This document shows, one piece after another, positions 24,178 through 35,000 of a DNA stretch of 64,000 nt (position 1 is the stretch's first letter; each line of letters opens with the position of its first letter). Both the position numbers and the translations under genes were made by a program. Source of the DNA: Apodemus sylvaticus. Lineage: Eukaryota; Chordata; Mammalia; Rodentia; Muridae. The DNA is taken from NCBI RefSeq assembly GCF_947179515.1, contig NC_067488.1:28758539-28822538 (forward strand), in the 5' to 3' direction. Below the pieces are notes generated by a model that did not search any database, was not told the DNA's origin, and was given only the letters and a program-made list of their open reading frames with translations.

Positions 24178-24394
24178 AGTCTTTTTGTACAGGAGATAAC
24201 TGGGCTCCGAGGGATTTTGAAGAAATTGAATGGCTATTCTGAAGGTCCAGATACATTTGTCAGTGTGTTCCATCCTCTGACCCTGTCAACTGATCTGTCT
24301 TGGAAGAGAGATATTTGTTCCTTTTTACTTTCTACAATACTCTAGAGAATGAATCTTATCAGTGGCTAGGAAGGCAGAGGCGATTGCTAGGAAT
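24178..24394. other. Short unassigned segment
   Basis: Lies between the polypurine tract and an L1 fragment. No feature recognised. Confidence 0.45.
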
Positions 24395-25265
24395 CAGGAT
24401 AACAACTGCTCTACCTATTGTAAAAATGGCCATCTTGTGGAAAGCAATCTACAAATTCCATGGAATCCCCATCAAAATACCAACTCAATCCTTCATGGAG
24501 TTAGAAAGAGCAATTTGCAGATTGATCTGGAATAACAAAAAACCCAGGAGAGTGAAAACTATTCTCAACAATAAAAGAACTTCTGGCAGAATCACCATCC
24601 CTGACCTCAAGCTGTACTACAGAGCAATTATGATAAAAACTGAATGGTATTGGTACAGTGACAGGCAGGTAGATCAAAGGAATAGAATTGAAGACCCAGA
24701 AATGAACTCTCACACCTATGGTCACTTGATCTTTGACAAAGGAGCTAAAACCATCCAGTGGAAAAAAGAAAACATTTTCAACAAATGGTGCTGGTTCAAC
24801 TTACAGTCAGCATGTAGAAGAATGCAAATCAATCCACTCTTATCTCCTTGTACAAAGCTCAAGTCCAAATGGATCAAGAACCCCCACATAAACCAGACAC
24901 ACTGAAACTAATAGAAAAGAAAGTGGAGAAGAGTCTCAAGCACGTAGGCACAGGGGAGAATTTCCTGAAGAGAACACCAATAGCTTATGCTCTAAGATCA
25001 ATAATTGACAAATGGGAACTCATAAAATGACAAAGGTTCTGTCAGGCAAAGGACACTGTCAATAGGATAAAATGGCAACCAGCAGATTGGAAAAAGATCT
25101 TTACCAATCCTACATCCGACAGTGGGCTAATATCCAATATATACACAGAACTCAAGAAGTTAGACTCCAGAGGAACAAATAACCCTATTAAAAAATGGAA
25201 TACAGAACTAAACAAAGAATTCCCAACTGAGGAATACTGAGTGGCTGAGAAGCACCTAAATCTCA
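24395..25265 (+). pseudogene. LINE-1 ORF2 fragment, truncated at both ends
   Basis: Sense L1 ORF2 from just after the reverse-transcriptase domain into the C-terminal part. Readable residues include NNKKPRRVKTILNNKRTSG, LKLYYRAIMIKTEWYWYSD and NRIEDPEMNSHTYGHLIFDK, open until a stop near 24903, then continuing in another frame (24848-25030). It stops near GAGAAGCACCTAAA without the ORF2 end, 3' UTR or poly-A tail. New insertions keep their 3' end, so that part was lost or replaced afterwards. Confidence 0.9.
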
Positions 25266-25460
25266 TTTATATTCTCCCGGGATGCCCCAGCTCTCCAGAA
25301 AATTCCAAAGAGCCAAAGACATCTTAAAACGAGTGCTAGACAAACTTTCCCAAGAGACTTCAGAAACATGGCCACCTATACTACTCATTGCCCTGATGAG
25401 TATACAAAAGAGACCTCTTGTGAGACACTTTTCAGGGAGCAATTACTTCCTGTTTGCGAT

Positions 25461-25466
<6 letters not shown>
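25266..25466 (+). mobile_element. Possible endogenous retrovirus pol (integrase-region) scrap
   Basis: A plus-strand frame from 25282 gives a short stretch (ETWPPILLIALMSI) that resembles the C-terminal region of class I retroviral integrases. Too short for certainty. No LTR or other gene is attached. Confidence 0.3.

Positions 25467-25492
<26 letters not shown>
25467..25492 (+). repeat. Poly-T run (about 26 T)
   Basis: Uninterrupted T tract. It could be the poly-A tail of a minus-strand retroelement, but none is recognisable to its right. Confidence 0.95.
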
Positions 25493-25495
<3 letters not shown>

Positions 25496-25549
25496 AAAAT
25501 ACACTTCGAATTGGTTCAGAGGTGGACCTTCGACAGCTGATGTCTGAAC

Positions 25550-26049
25550 TTAAATGGCTAGACAAGTGAAGAGGAGTAACAGGAACATGGACCAAGGAGA
25601 GGAGAAAGTCCATGCAAGGGCACAGTGGAAGGTCTTTAAGTGCAATACCTGCTAAATGATTAACCCTCCAGCTTGCTGCAAGGAACTGTGAGACCAGCTC
25701 CCACCCAGGTACTTGACGCAGTTCCATTGTGTAGGCAAAAAGGGAATTTAAGAGTTGAATTCCAGGCTACATGTGTGCATCAGGGCCTGGCAGTTGCAGT
25801 TTGCTCAATGGTATTGCATCCCTTTTAAATGTCACTAATCCCTGTTGCTTGTATCTTTCTGTTCAGAGAAGGTGTTATAAGAAGCCGGCATCAGCATAGA
25901 ACTGAGCCTTACCAGAAGCTTATTTGCAAGGAGAACACAGGTTCAGTCCTCCTAGAAATCAACTAGCTCCTGGCGATCAGCCCAAGGGGAAGAACAGGAA
26001 ACAAATGTAAGAGGAGGGCCCATTCCTGAATCAACCCTAAAAGGTAACA
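25550..26049 (+). repeat. Inverted repeat B, left arm (500 bp)
   Basis: Reverse complement of 27039-27538 with only 4 substitutions and no indel over 500 bp (about 99.2%). Both edges are sharp. The arm contains no recognised gene. The mirrored frames at 25491-25727 (minus) and 27361-27567 (plus) arise from this duplication. Confidence 0.96.
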
Positions 26050-26076
26050 TGCACCCACACATACTCCCACACATGC

Positions 26077-26085
26077 ACACACACG

Positions 26086-26132
<47 letters not shown>

Positions 26133-26191
26133 CTATCAATCTACCTATCTATGTATCTATGTATCTATGTATCTCTCTATCTCTCTATCTC

Positions 26192-26272
<81 letters not shown>

Positions 26273-26317
26273 GTATCCATCTATGTATCTATCTATCTAT
26301 GTATCTATCTATCTATG

Positions 26318-26365
<48 letters not shown>

Positions 26366-26366
26366 A
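26077..26366 (+). repeat. (CA)n-(CTAT)n compound microsatellite
   Basis: (CA)n 26077-26130, then CTAT units to 26365 with scattered GTAT, CTCT and CCAT variants. It begins 28 bases inside the spacer. Confidence 0.97.
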
Positions 26367-26929
26367 TCTATGATGTCCTAGAATAAGAAAGAGAATCAAA
26401 GAGAGGAAGTTGCTAGGGAATTTGAAAGACTGATAGCTTAGTTTTATCCACTACTTTGAAAATATTTTTTACATTGTGTTGTATTTTTCCAGTTTTTTTT
26501 TTTTAAAAAGCACCCATCCTGGAGTTGTGAGCAATTTCCTTTTGTCCTGCAGTAAGTTTAAGTCTCTCTCATTTTGAAGGACCACTTCCACGAGGGTTTA
26601 CTTGAGTCTGCATTTGCTCCTATGTGCTCTCATGGTCAGAGTGTTTTTGTTTTGTTTTGTCTTGTTTCCAATTTCTCAATGTTGGGTTTAATTTGGTATC
26701 CATTTAGTAAGCCAGGATTTTGACCTCTGGGTGGGGCTCTATGAGGCCACCCTCTGCACCAAGTCTGTACCAACTGGAAGGAAAATTCTAAGATATTTTG
26801 GCTGGAATGGATTTTCTAACCTTCGATAGTATCAAGTATCGTGTTTAGGATACAATGATAGCTGAAATAATTTTGTGATAATATTGGTGAGGGGGAAGCA
26901 ATTTTAGTAGATTTTAATGGGAATAGAAT

Positions 26930-27030
26930 TTGAAGTGGTCCAGAGATGGGCCTTCTGCAGCAGATGTTGGAGCTTAAATGGCCAGACAGATAGCAGGAAC
27001 ATGGACCAAGGAAAGAAGAAGCCTGGTGAG
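26930..27030 (+). repeat. Diverged direct copy of 25500-25605
   Basis: Shares GAA(G/T)TGGT(C/T)CAGAG, GGACCTTC/GGGCCTTC, CAG(C/A)TGATGT-like, CTTAAATGGC(C/T)AGACA and CAGGAACATGGACCAAGGA with the left side of the first arm, at clearly lower identity than the two arms share with each other. Confidence 0.8.
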
Positions 27031-27038
27031 AGGAAAGG

Positions 27039-27538
27039 TGTTACCTTTTGGGGTTGATTCAGGAATGGGCCCTCCTCTTACATTTGTTTCCTGTTCTTCC
27101 CCTTGGGCTGATCACCAGGAGCTAGTTGATTTCTAGGAGGACTGAACCTGTGTTCTCCTTGCAAATAAGCTTCTGGTAAGGCTCAGTTCTATGCTGATGC
27201 CGGCTTCTTATAACACCTTCTCTGAACAGAAAGATACAAGCAACAGGGATTAGTGACATTTAAAAGGGATGCAATACCATTGAGCAAACTGCAACTGCCA
27301 GGCCCTGATGCACACATGTAGCCTGGAATTCAACTCTTAAATTCCCTTTTTGCCTACACAATGGAACTGCGTCAAGTACCTGGGTGGGAGTTGGTCTCAC
27401 AGTTCCTTGCAGCAAGCTGGAGGGTTAATCATTTAGCAGGTATGGCACTTAAAGACCTTCCACTGTGCCCTTGCATGGACTTTCTCCTCTCCTTGGTCCA
27501 TGTTCCTGTTACTCCTCTTCACTTGTCTAGCCATTTAA
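27039..27538 (-). repeat. Inverted repeat B, right arm (500 bp)
   Basis: Partner of 25550-26049. The four mismatches fall in the contexts TGC(A/C)ATACC, ACCA(G/A)CTCC, TGG(C/T)GATCAG and AACCC(T/C)AAAA. Confidence 0.96.
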
Positions 27539-27636
27539 TCTCCATGACCATGAAAGAGACTGAATAGGATCAAATTCAAGCTCAAATAAGACCCTTCCCT
27601 CTCTGATTCTCTTGCTATCTGTCTGTCTAGCTGTCT

Positions 27637-27638
27637 AT

Positions 27639-27700
<62 letters not shown>

Positions 27701-27758
27701 CATCCATCCATCCATCCATCCATCCATCCATCCATCCATCCATTCATCTATCTATCTG
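27637..27758 (+). repeat. (CTAT)n-(CATC)n microsatellite
   Basis: CTAT units 27638-27700, CATC units 27700-27741, then degenerate CTAT. It lies about 100 bp outside the right arm and in the same orientation as the array in the spacer. Confidence 0.97.
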
Positions 27759-27769
27759 GAAACTTGGTT

Positions 27770-28690
27770 GACCATAGTCAGAGGGGTAGACTTTGTATTA
27801 ACAGGCTGAGAAATTTTGTATATGCATTCCAGCTGGGGTCTCAGAATTAGGGACAGAATAGGAGAGACCTTCTAACTTATGCTGCTCTACACTCCTACTC
27901 AGCACAAAGCCATTCCAAGAAGACTGACCTTCTGCCTTCAGATTCCCTACTGAATTGGGTGAAAGTTTCTCAGAGGGACGTTGTGGCAGGCGAGAATAGG
28001 GAATAAGTTAGTGGCCTGGGACCCTATTTGGTTTTGTATTAGACAGCTATCTCTTAAACTTGGTAGCCTAGTTCCCTCACCTACATGATATATACATACA
28101 CCTTTCTTTCCAAACATTGCACAAAGAAACCTCAGACCCGATTATAATCCTACCTTCATTAGGCTACAGGTACTCTCTTTCTGAACAAGATTAAACATTT
28201 CTTCACTCATAACGATAATTGAATTTAGGCAGTGTCTATTCAAGTGTATTCCTAATGTATCTAGTATGAAGAACAGAAGAAGGGAAAATCAGGCCCAAAC
28301 TGTTTTCAGATATTTGCACAGTAAGGTAAACTGTCCTTCAAGTGAAAGTTTATGAAGAATACAATACTTCCAGTTGCTGCCTTTGCATAATTGGACTTAT
28401 ATATAATTATAATCAGATGTATTGTGGGAAGGAACATGTGCAGCATGAGAAAAATATTTGACCTACTTTGTCAGTCAAAATATAGAACCTCACAAAATAT
28501 TCTCCAGAGTATCCAGACCTGCTTTGTTTTAGATTCCTTGATTGCTCTTATTTATTGGGCCCATTGTCAATCTTAAGATTACATTGCTATCAAACCTTGT
28601 TGCTTCAATTGTTACTTCAATCAGAATAAACTTACATTGTTTCATTGTAAATCTGTGAGTTCTTATTTTTAGTTAGTTTCTGGATACGCG
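27770..28690 (+). mobile_element. LTR-like rodent repeat, copy B
   Basis: Its 28060-28575 part is the uninterrupted relative of copy A at 19.2 kb. It continues into AATAAA (28625-28630) followed by a T-rich segment and GTAAATCTGTGAGTTCTT, the usual order of an LTR polyadenylation region. No second LTR or internal genes recognised. Confidence 0.65.
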
Positions 28691-28714
28691 GCCATGGAAA
28701 CAACCCAAACTCTA

Positions 28715-28862
28715 ACCAAAGTTGACAAAAGGAAAACTTGGAGTCAGTTCTTTTCTTACACCATGGGGATGGGGGGCATCCCAGTGATCAGATTACAGCA
28801 GAGTCCACTTGCTTAGTGGCAAGTACCTTGATATGCTAAGTGATCTCCTTGACCTTAAAGGG
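28715..28862 (-). mobile_element. B3-type SINE
   Basis: The minus strand reads through AAGGTACTTGCCACTAAGCA, a box-B-like GTAATCTGATCACTGGGATG and GAACTGACTCCAAGTTTTCC. Diverged. Confidence 0.7.
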
Positions 28863-29547
28863 AACATTCCAAAGAGTCATAGAAATGAAAAAACTTGAAC
28901 TTCTAATTTTCATATGCTCAAATATATTCTTGTAAATACAAGTTCAAATGTTTTAAGAATTCAAATTCATGTAATAGGTAAATTTTATCAAATGCACCTA
29001 ATTTAATATTGGTGACTTATTATAAACAGACACATGTCCTAAGTTATCAATAGTAAGTACTAAAAACATAGTGTTTACATACTTTGGTGCTTTGTTTTTG
29101 GCTGTCTTAATAAGTTATCATTTCAATTGCTGATGTTTCTCTGGTTACAAATATATACATTTATATTTATTTAATAGAACCATTATTTTTAAGATAACAA
29201 TCATATCTTTAGCAGTATGTTAAATTGAAGGCTATTTCCTTCATGTTGCTCAAATGAATTAATATATAATACATACATAGATTATATTTAAATTGGATAA
29301 AACATGGCAGCATTAATTGCTAAAGATAATTTTCTATTTCTATATCTTTGCCTCTTGTTTCCATATGATATCCAAGGCCTATATACTTTGGGTATACTCA
29401 TGAACTTATTTATTTTTGCCATCATGGGAATCTCTGCTATAAATCATATTTATGACTATAAATGAAATACATATTTATAAACTCTGCTAATCTTCTACAA
29501 AGTAGTAATATACAGAAGATAAGTGATAATTGCCCACTTCCTAACTA
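28863..29547. other. Unique AT-rich stretch
   Basis: Nothing recognised. Confidence 0.5.
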
Positions 29548-29645
29548 GACATGGTGTTGCATGACTGTAGTTCCAGCATGGAGGAGGTTGAGGAATAATA
29601 ATTAGGAGTTTGAGGTCAGTCTAGATAAGACAGCAAGACAATCAC
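29548..29645 (+). mobile_element. B1-like SINE fragment, old
   Basis: ACATGGTGTTGCATGACTGT, TTCCAGCATGGAGGAGG and GAGTTTGAGGTCAGTCTAGA correspond to the B1 left half and centre. Diverged and short. Confidence 0.6.
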
Positions 29646-30340
29646 CACTCTCAGCCTTAAGGAGAGAAACTTGAGTTTTGAGAGAGTAGTGCTGCTGTTC
29701 AGGTCTTATGGCTACACAAGGTTCCCAGAATGTAGCAGTTGAGTACTGAGCCATAACTGAAGCACTTACATTGTCTCCTGCAAGGTTTTGGCAACATCAT
29801 GTCTCAGGGAGAGAGACTGTAAGAACCAGAAGCTAGGGAGAAGGGCTGTAAAGCATGTACACTACATACAGCCATTTCACTCAGAAACTTCAACAAGCCT
29901 GAACTCAATTTTCAAAGCAAACAATCATATCTTTAGCAGCATGCTAGAATGAAGGCTGTTCCATCTAATATATGGGTGACTGTGCTTGGTCTGCAGGGGA
30001 CTGAAGTTTTCCACAGCTAGACAAAAGGGAAGAGAGAACTCAGGACATCTCACCCCTCACCACTGAATTATTTCCTATCCTTGATTTGGGGCAAGAGGGA
30101 GTCATTGCTTTCAGTTTGAAACTTCTGGTAACGAGTCATCAGGATCTGATGGATAGTCTTAATTCAGTGACCACATAGATTATTCTGATTCAACCCAGGG
30201 GATGGTATAAAATGTCATAAATCTTGAAAAGAGACTGGTGGGGAGGATCTGTGTGTGTGTGTGTGTGGGCGTGGTTGAGGAGGTCATCTGATAACTAATT
30301 TAATAAAATATTAAAACAGACAATCAAACAAAAAGTATCT
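29646..30340 (+). mobile_element. Old L1 3' UTR fragment
   Basis: CATTGTCTCCTGCAAGGTTT with GGCAACATCATGTCTCAGGG and AGACTGTAAGAACCAGAAGC correspond in order to blocks at 5.55 kb and 51.65 kb. A GT run (30250-30267) and ATAAAATATTAAAA mark the right end. Confidence 0.5.
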
Positions 30341-30565
30341 CATTGTAACCAAATTTCAAACATGGGTCAGTCTCTTTTGGGCCTTGTTTATACTAGGCTT
30401 TAGCCTAGGTACACCCATTCTGTGTTAGCAATGACTCTCAGTGAAACAGTCACTAAAAGTAATTTCCCATCATGATAAATGTCCACCCTTGCGACTTGAT
30501 GCTTTATCACCCTCCTCAATCTTCACACCTGGTTTCTAGGTTTTCAGTGTTCTTTTAGAAAAATA
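30341..30565. other. Short unassigned segment
   Basis: Nothing recognised. Confidence 0.45.
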
Positions 30566-31460
30566 ACTTTTCCATTCATTAATTTATCTATTTACATCCT
30601 GATCACAGCTTCCTCTCCCTTCTCCCTTCCCAAACCTTCCCTCTACCCTCCCCTTCTGCTCAGAAAAGAATAGACCTCCCATGGCCTTGATATACCAACT
30701 TGCAGTAGGAACAGGTACCTTCTATCCTATCTAGGCTAGATGAGGCAGCCCAGTTAGGGGAAAGGGATCCAATGGCAGGCAACAGAGTCAGAGACAGACC
30801 TTGCTCCTGTTGTTAGGGATCTCACATGAAGACCCAGTTGTACAACTATTACATATGTGCAGAGGGTCCAGGTCTGTCCCATGCAGGCTCTCTGGTTGGT
30901 GGTTCAGTCTCTGTGAGACCCTACAGGCCCAGGTTAGTTGATTCTGTAGCTCTCCCTGTGATGTCCTTGATCTCGCTGACTTCCTTAATCTTTCCTCTCT
31001 GTCTCCCACAGGATTCCCCGAGCTCCACCTCATGATTGGCCATGGGTCTCAGCCTCAGCTTCCATCAGTTGATGGGTGAAGCCTCCCACATGACAGTTAT
31101 CCTAGGTTCCTGTCTGCATGAATAGCAGAATATCATTAATAGTGTCAAGATTAGGTTTCCTCCTGTGGCATTGGTCTCTAGCTTGGCTTGTACTTGGCTG
31201 GCCACTTCCCACAATTCCCACTTCACCTCCACCCCCGTGCATCCTGGAAGTCCTACAGCTGGGCTGGCACCCCAATCTTTCCACCATAAGTCCTGAAGTT
31301 GAACCTGGCTATAGGAGACAGTCTTTCAGGTTCCATATCACTATTGCGAGGAGTCTTAGCTAGGTCACCCTTATAGATTCCTGAGAGTTTCTACTTTTCT
31401 AGGTTTGTAGCTGATTCCAGAGATGGTCCCCCTATTTCAGTTCTTGCTAAGTAAACAACT
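30566..31460 (-). mobile_element. Older L1 3' UTR (Lx-type), antisense
   Basis: C/T-rich, starting with a TTCC/CTCCC-rich block that is G-rich on the minus strand (30608-30660), then a long pyrimidine-biased segment with the character of rodent L1 3' UTR in reverse. ORF2 itself is not present. Confidence 0.65.
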
Positions 31461-31746
31461 TTTGAAGACAAGGTAACAAGAATCCATCCCCTCGATATCG
31501 ATTGAGTTGCTCTTGGCGTTTTCTGTCTACTGGTCCTTCACTCTGCTCATTCTGTATACATCAAAGCTATGTGTTCCTATTCCTTCCTCTTCAGGAGAGC
31601 CATTAATACCTGCCTTGCCCCACCTGTAACTTTTCTTTTTCTATCACCAAAGATTTTCTGCAAAATATATTCAATGAAAAGTTTTAATCAATGTATGACA
31701 AGAAGAAGCAGAGGTGGCTGAGAGGAACACTGGATAATAAGCATGA
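31461..31746. other. Unassigned segment between L1 pieces
   Basis: May be more L1 3' UTR or unique DNA; undecided. Confidence 0.4.
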
Positions 31747-32005
31747 ATTTTTTTTTGTTTTTTTAATTAGTTATTTTATTTGCTTACATTTCAAATAATA
31801 TCCTCCGTCCTGGTTACCCCTCCAAAAGCCTCCCATCCCATCCCCCTTCTCCCCTTCTCCCCCTTCCCTTTACCTCTGTGAGGGCGTTCTTCCACCCATT
31901 CACTCACTCTAGCCTCACTGCTCTAGCATGTCCCAATGCTGGGGCATCAAGCCTCCATAGGATGAAAGGCCTCCCTTCCCCTTGACAGCAGATGAGGCCA
32001 TCCCC
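31747..32005 (-). mobile_element. L1 3' end fragment, antisense
   Basis: A T-rich start (31748-31775) then TTGCTTACATTTCAAATAAT and a run of CCATCCCATCCCCCTTCTCC, the reverse of an L1 terminal region with its G-rich tract. Confidence 0.75.
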
Positions 32006-35000
32006 AATTCAAATCCTAAATGAGGTCACCGGCTTTGCCAAGGAAAGAAATGTACATCTAAAGTTGAGTGAGGTAAATACGATTACAGCAGACTACTGTG
32101 AAAAGTCAAATCCAGAGGTTTCTGGTAAGGAGAATGTAAAGGGATCTTTGATAAGCAAAGGTCCTGGGGTAAATGGCAGAAAATTGAGGAAGGTAGAGTA
32201 ATAAAAGTTTGTGTAGTTTTATGGAACAGTGATGAGATTTCAATTAGGTTATGAGACAATGGAAGAGTCTTTAGTGTCAGAGTTTTCACCCTTTAGTGTC
32301 AGAGTCTAGAAAGACTGGCATGTTGACAAAATCAGTGATATGTCCTTTCAGACACCACATACAAAGGGAAATGACAATGTTAAGGAAAATTGGTGTATTA
32401 ACTAAAGAAACAGAAGGACATCCCAAGGATATCCATTTCTAGGAAGTCTACGTGCTCTGGACCTTTCTGATTGCCAGCCACTAGCACAGCTCCTAAAGTT
32501 TGCTGATCCTCTTGGTGATGTTCCTTAGTACCTGGGCAACCTCTCTTAGGAAGATATTTATGAAAGCATTCCAAATGGGAATATTTAGTGGTAAGGACAG
32601 TGGCATATCTAGAGGAAAATAGGGCCCAGTCATAGCCTTCAACAGCAATGATTCTTTATAAATTCATAGCAAGACATTGGGATTTATCTTCCCAAAACAA
32701 GCAGAAAGCACAGGATGCAATAAACATCTGTACAAAGAGGATCAAGTCTCACAGGAAGGAGAGAGAAAAAGTGGAAGGTTAATTTAGCGATATAGAGATA
32801 TTTAAAGAAATAATTGGATATTTAAAGAAATTGAGAGATCAGGAACCTTGGTTGAAGGCTAGCCAATTGTGCAAAGTCTAAGAACTGAGTCTAGTTTGCA
32901 ATTTGATGTCCAAATTAACATGTCCATAGTAGAAAAAGAAAGCAATTAAATATCTGCTAAACATAGCTCACATATCCAACAGTCCCATGCAGTTTAAAAG
33001 AGATACAAAAGAGAATGAACAGAAGTGCACAGGACTAGACTCTGATAATCTAGAAGACTGCCCCACTGTCCTCTGAAACATGCATGTCTTCCTAAAGTCT
33101 CTCCTACTTTTTGATCAGAGACAAGAACTTTTCTTGACACCCTCAGTCTGGGATGTGGTTGATTTTATTGGGCTTGTCTTAGCTATCTACACAAGTGTCG
33201 CAAGAATGGCAAGTTGCAGGAGGGTTTTCTTACATTTGCTTTTCTGAATGATGCAGAAGAGAATATCAAATTTCTCAAAACTTCTGTGGGTAAGAAGTCA
33301 AGCTAAGGGCTCACCCCCACATGTGGCTTGCAGAATATGTTGTTAGGGCAGGGATTCTATTTTCCTCAGAACCTCAAAGAGACTCTGACTCCTGAGCCTG
33401 ATGGGAAGCTATTCCTTCCTCACCTATAAGACTGGAGACCCTGAAAGCCAGAAACCAGGTGAGATTCCCCCACATAATCAACCATAGTTCTTAAAGTTGT
33501 ATAGTCAAATCTTATGAAATAAGAGTCATCCTCAAATACTTGGTTAAATTACCTGTGTTTCCAATTATGTCCCATTAATAAGAACATGACACACTTTTCT
33601 GAATCTGCACAAACAACTCTTTAGTAATAAAAATGAGAAAACTCAGGAAAAGAAATTCTGAAATTTGAAAGAGTGAGTTGAGGAGGAAGAGATAGAATTT
33701 TCATGTCTATTTATAAGAGATGAACAAAGTCTATGGAAATATACTGAGTGGCAAATAACTAGAGCCAAAGATATTCCTTTCACTCAGAAAACATAGGATC
33801 AAAGCACTAACGCCATTGGAGATAAATATTTTAGCCACTCATCAGTCAATCTGTCCTGCATGATTTATTCTTGTTCTACTTCATTTTTGATGAGCAGTCA
33901 TGGACCTACAGTATCTTTTCAACTGTAGAGATATGGAAATTTCAACCCTTACATTGCTATGGCCCATGATTATTTAAGAAGCACCATTAGAGGCTTCTGC
34001 ATGGTCTTTTTCTGTGGGTATATGAGATAGTTCTATTTTGTTGCTGATAAAGCCCCCTGCCCTGTACCTAATTTTCTTGCCATGGTTGGGACATGTCAGA
34101 GTATAACACAATCAACTACGGAAGGCAGAGTTTAAATGTCTGTGCTTGCCATTACCTTAAAAGTTGAAAAATAAAAGACCCAATGAAAGTTAACATTGAA
34201 ATAATGCAATTGATGGAGAAATTTATCTGGCACTTAAAGTCAATTCAAAAGGTTCAGGCTAAATATACATGCATGGAAAGATTAATTCTATTTTTCAAAG
34301 TACATATGGCATCTAACTTATGAAATAGATAAGCATAATTTTCACAGAAAAAGATTTCAGATGTAATAGTCATGAGCCATTATATGTCATAAATATCAAA
34401 CATGTAGTTAGCATATACCAAGTATATATATATTATGTCTGCATAAGGAAGAAACACTCAAATGAAGTAATCTATGCTTGCCTTGCTGACAACTCAGAAG
34501 ACTTCATTGCAGTTACAAAGCTACCATTTCAAATTATTCCCATTAGCTAAAGATTCACCAGAAACATGTGAATTTGAGTTTTAAAACATTTTGTTAAAGT
34601 CTTTATGATAAACACTTGTTTTTACATTGGTCATATAAAAACTTTGATTTCCTAATTTTTATAGGCTTTTAGCTTCAAGCCAATCCAAAATGAGATCCTT
34701 TAAGGGATTTTATAGTCGAAATGAGGTAATGCCATCTGGGTATAAGAAAATATTGTTCAAACACAGTTTTTACAGGCATACACACACACATGCATGTATA
34801 CATACATATGCAGACAGAGAGATAAATAGCTCAACATCTTCTTATTTTAAATTTTAGCTATATTTGGAGCATTATTACAGAAATATAAAGCTCATTGGTT
34901 TAGAGAAAGTAATGGAATCCCATTTCCTGCCTTCATTTTCACAAAGATTATGGTTTTGGCAGATGGGTAAATTGAAGCTTAATACAAAAGCTGAAGCTTT

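Larger units (their letters stand above)
26050..27038. other. Spacer of inverted repeat B
   Basis: 989 bp between the arms. Holds the (CA)n-(CTAT)n array, a T-rich area (26490-26505), and at 26930-27030 a diverged direct-orientation copy of the sequence that crosses the left arm's outer boundary. Confidence 0.9.

Noticed and set aside
23057..24273. A 399-codon minus-strand frame and several 100-185-codon frames on both strands
   Set aside because: They are leucine/phenylalanine/serine or lysine/glutamate/arginine runs produced by the polypurine tract, with no start context, domain or codon signature.
26049..26386. Frames encoding Tyr-Leu-Ser-Ile repeats (also 27612-27809)
   Set aside because: Pure translation of CTAT microsatellites.
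25550..27538. Reading the two 500-bp arms as LTRs of one provirus
   Set aside because: LTRs of a provirus are direct repeats. These are inverted, and no retroviral interior lies between them.
25491..27567. Mirrored 68-78-codon frames (start MELRQVPGW) in both arms
   Set aside because: Identity follows from the inverted duplication. There is no independent sign of coding, and the shared frame ends where arm similarity ends.
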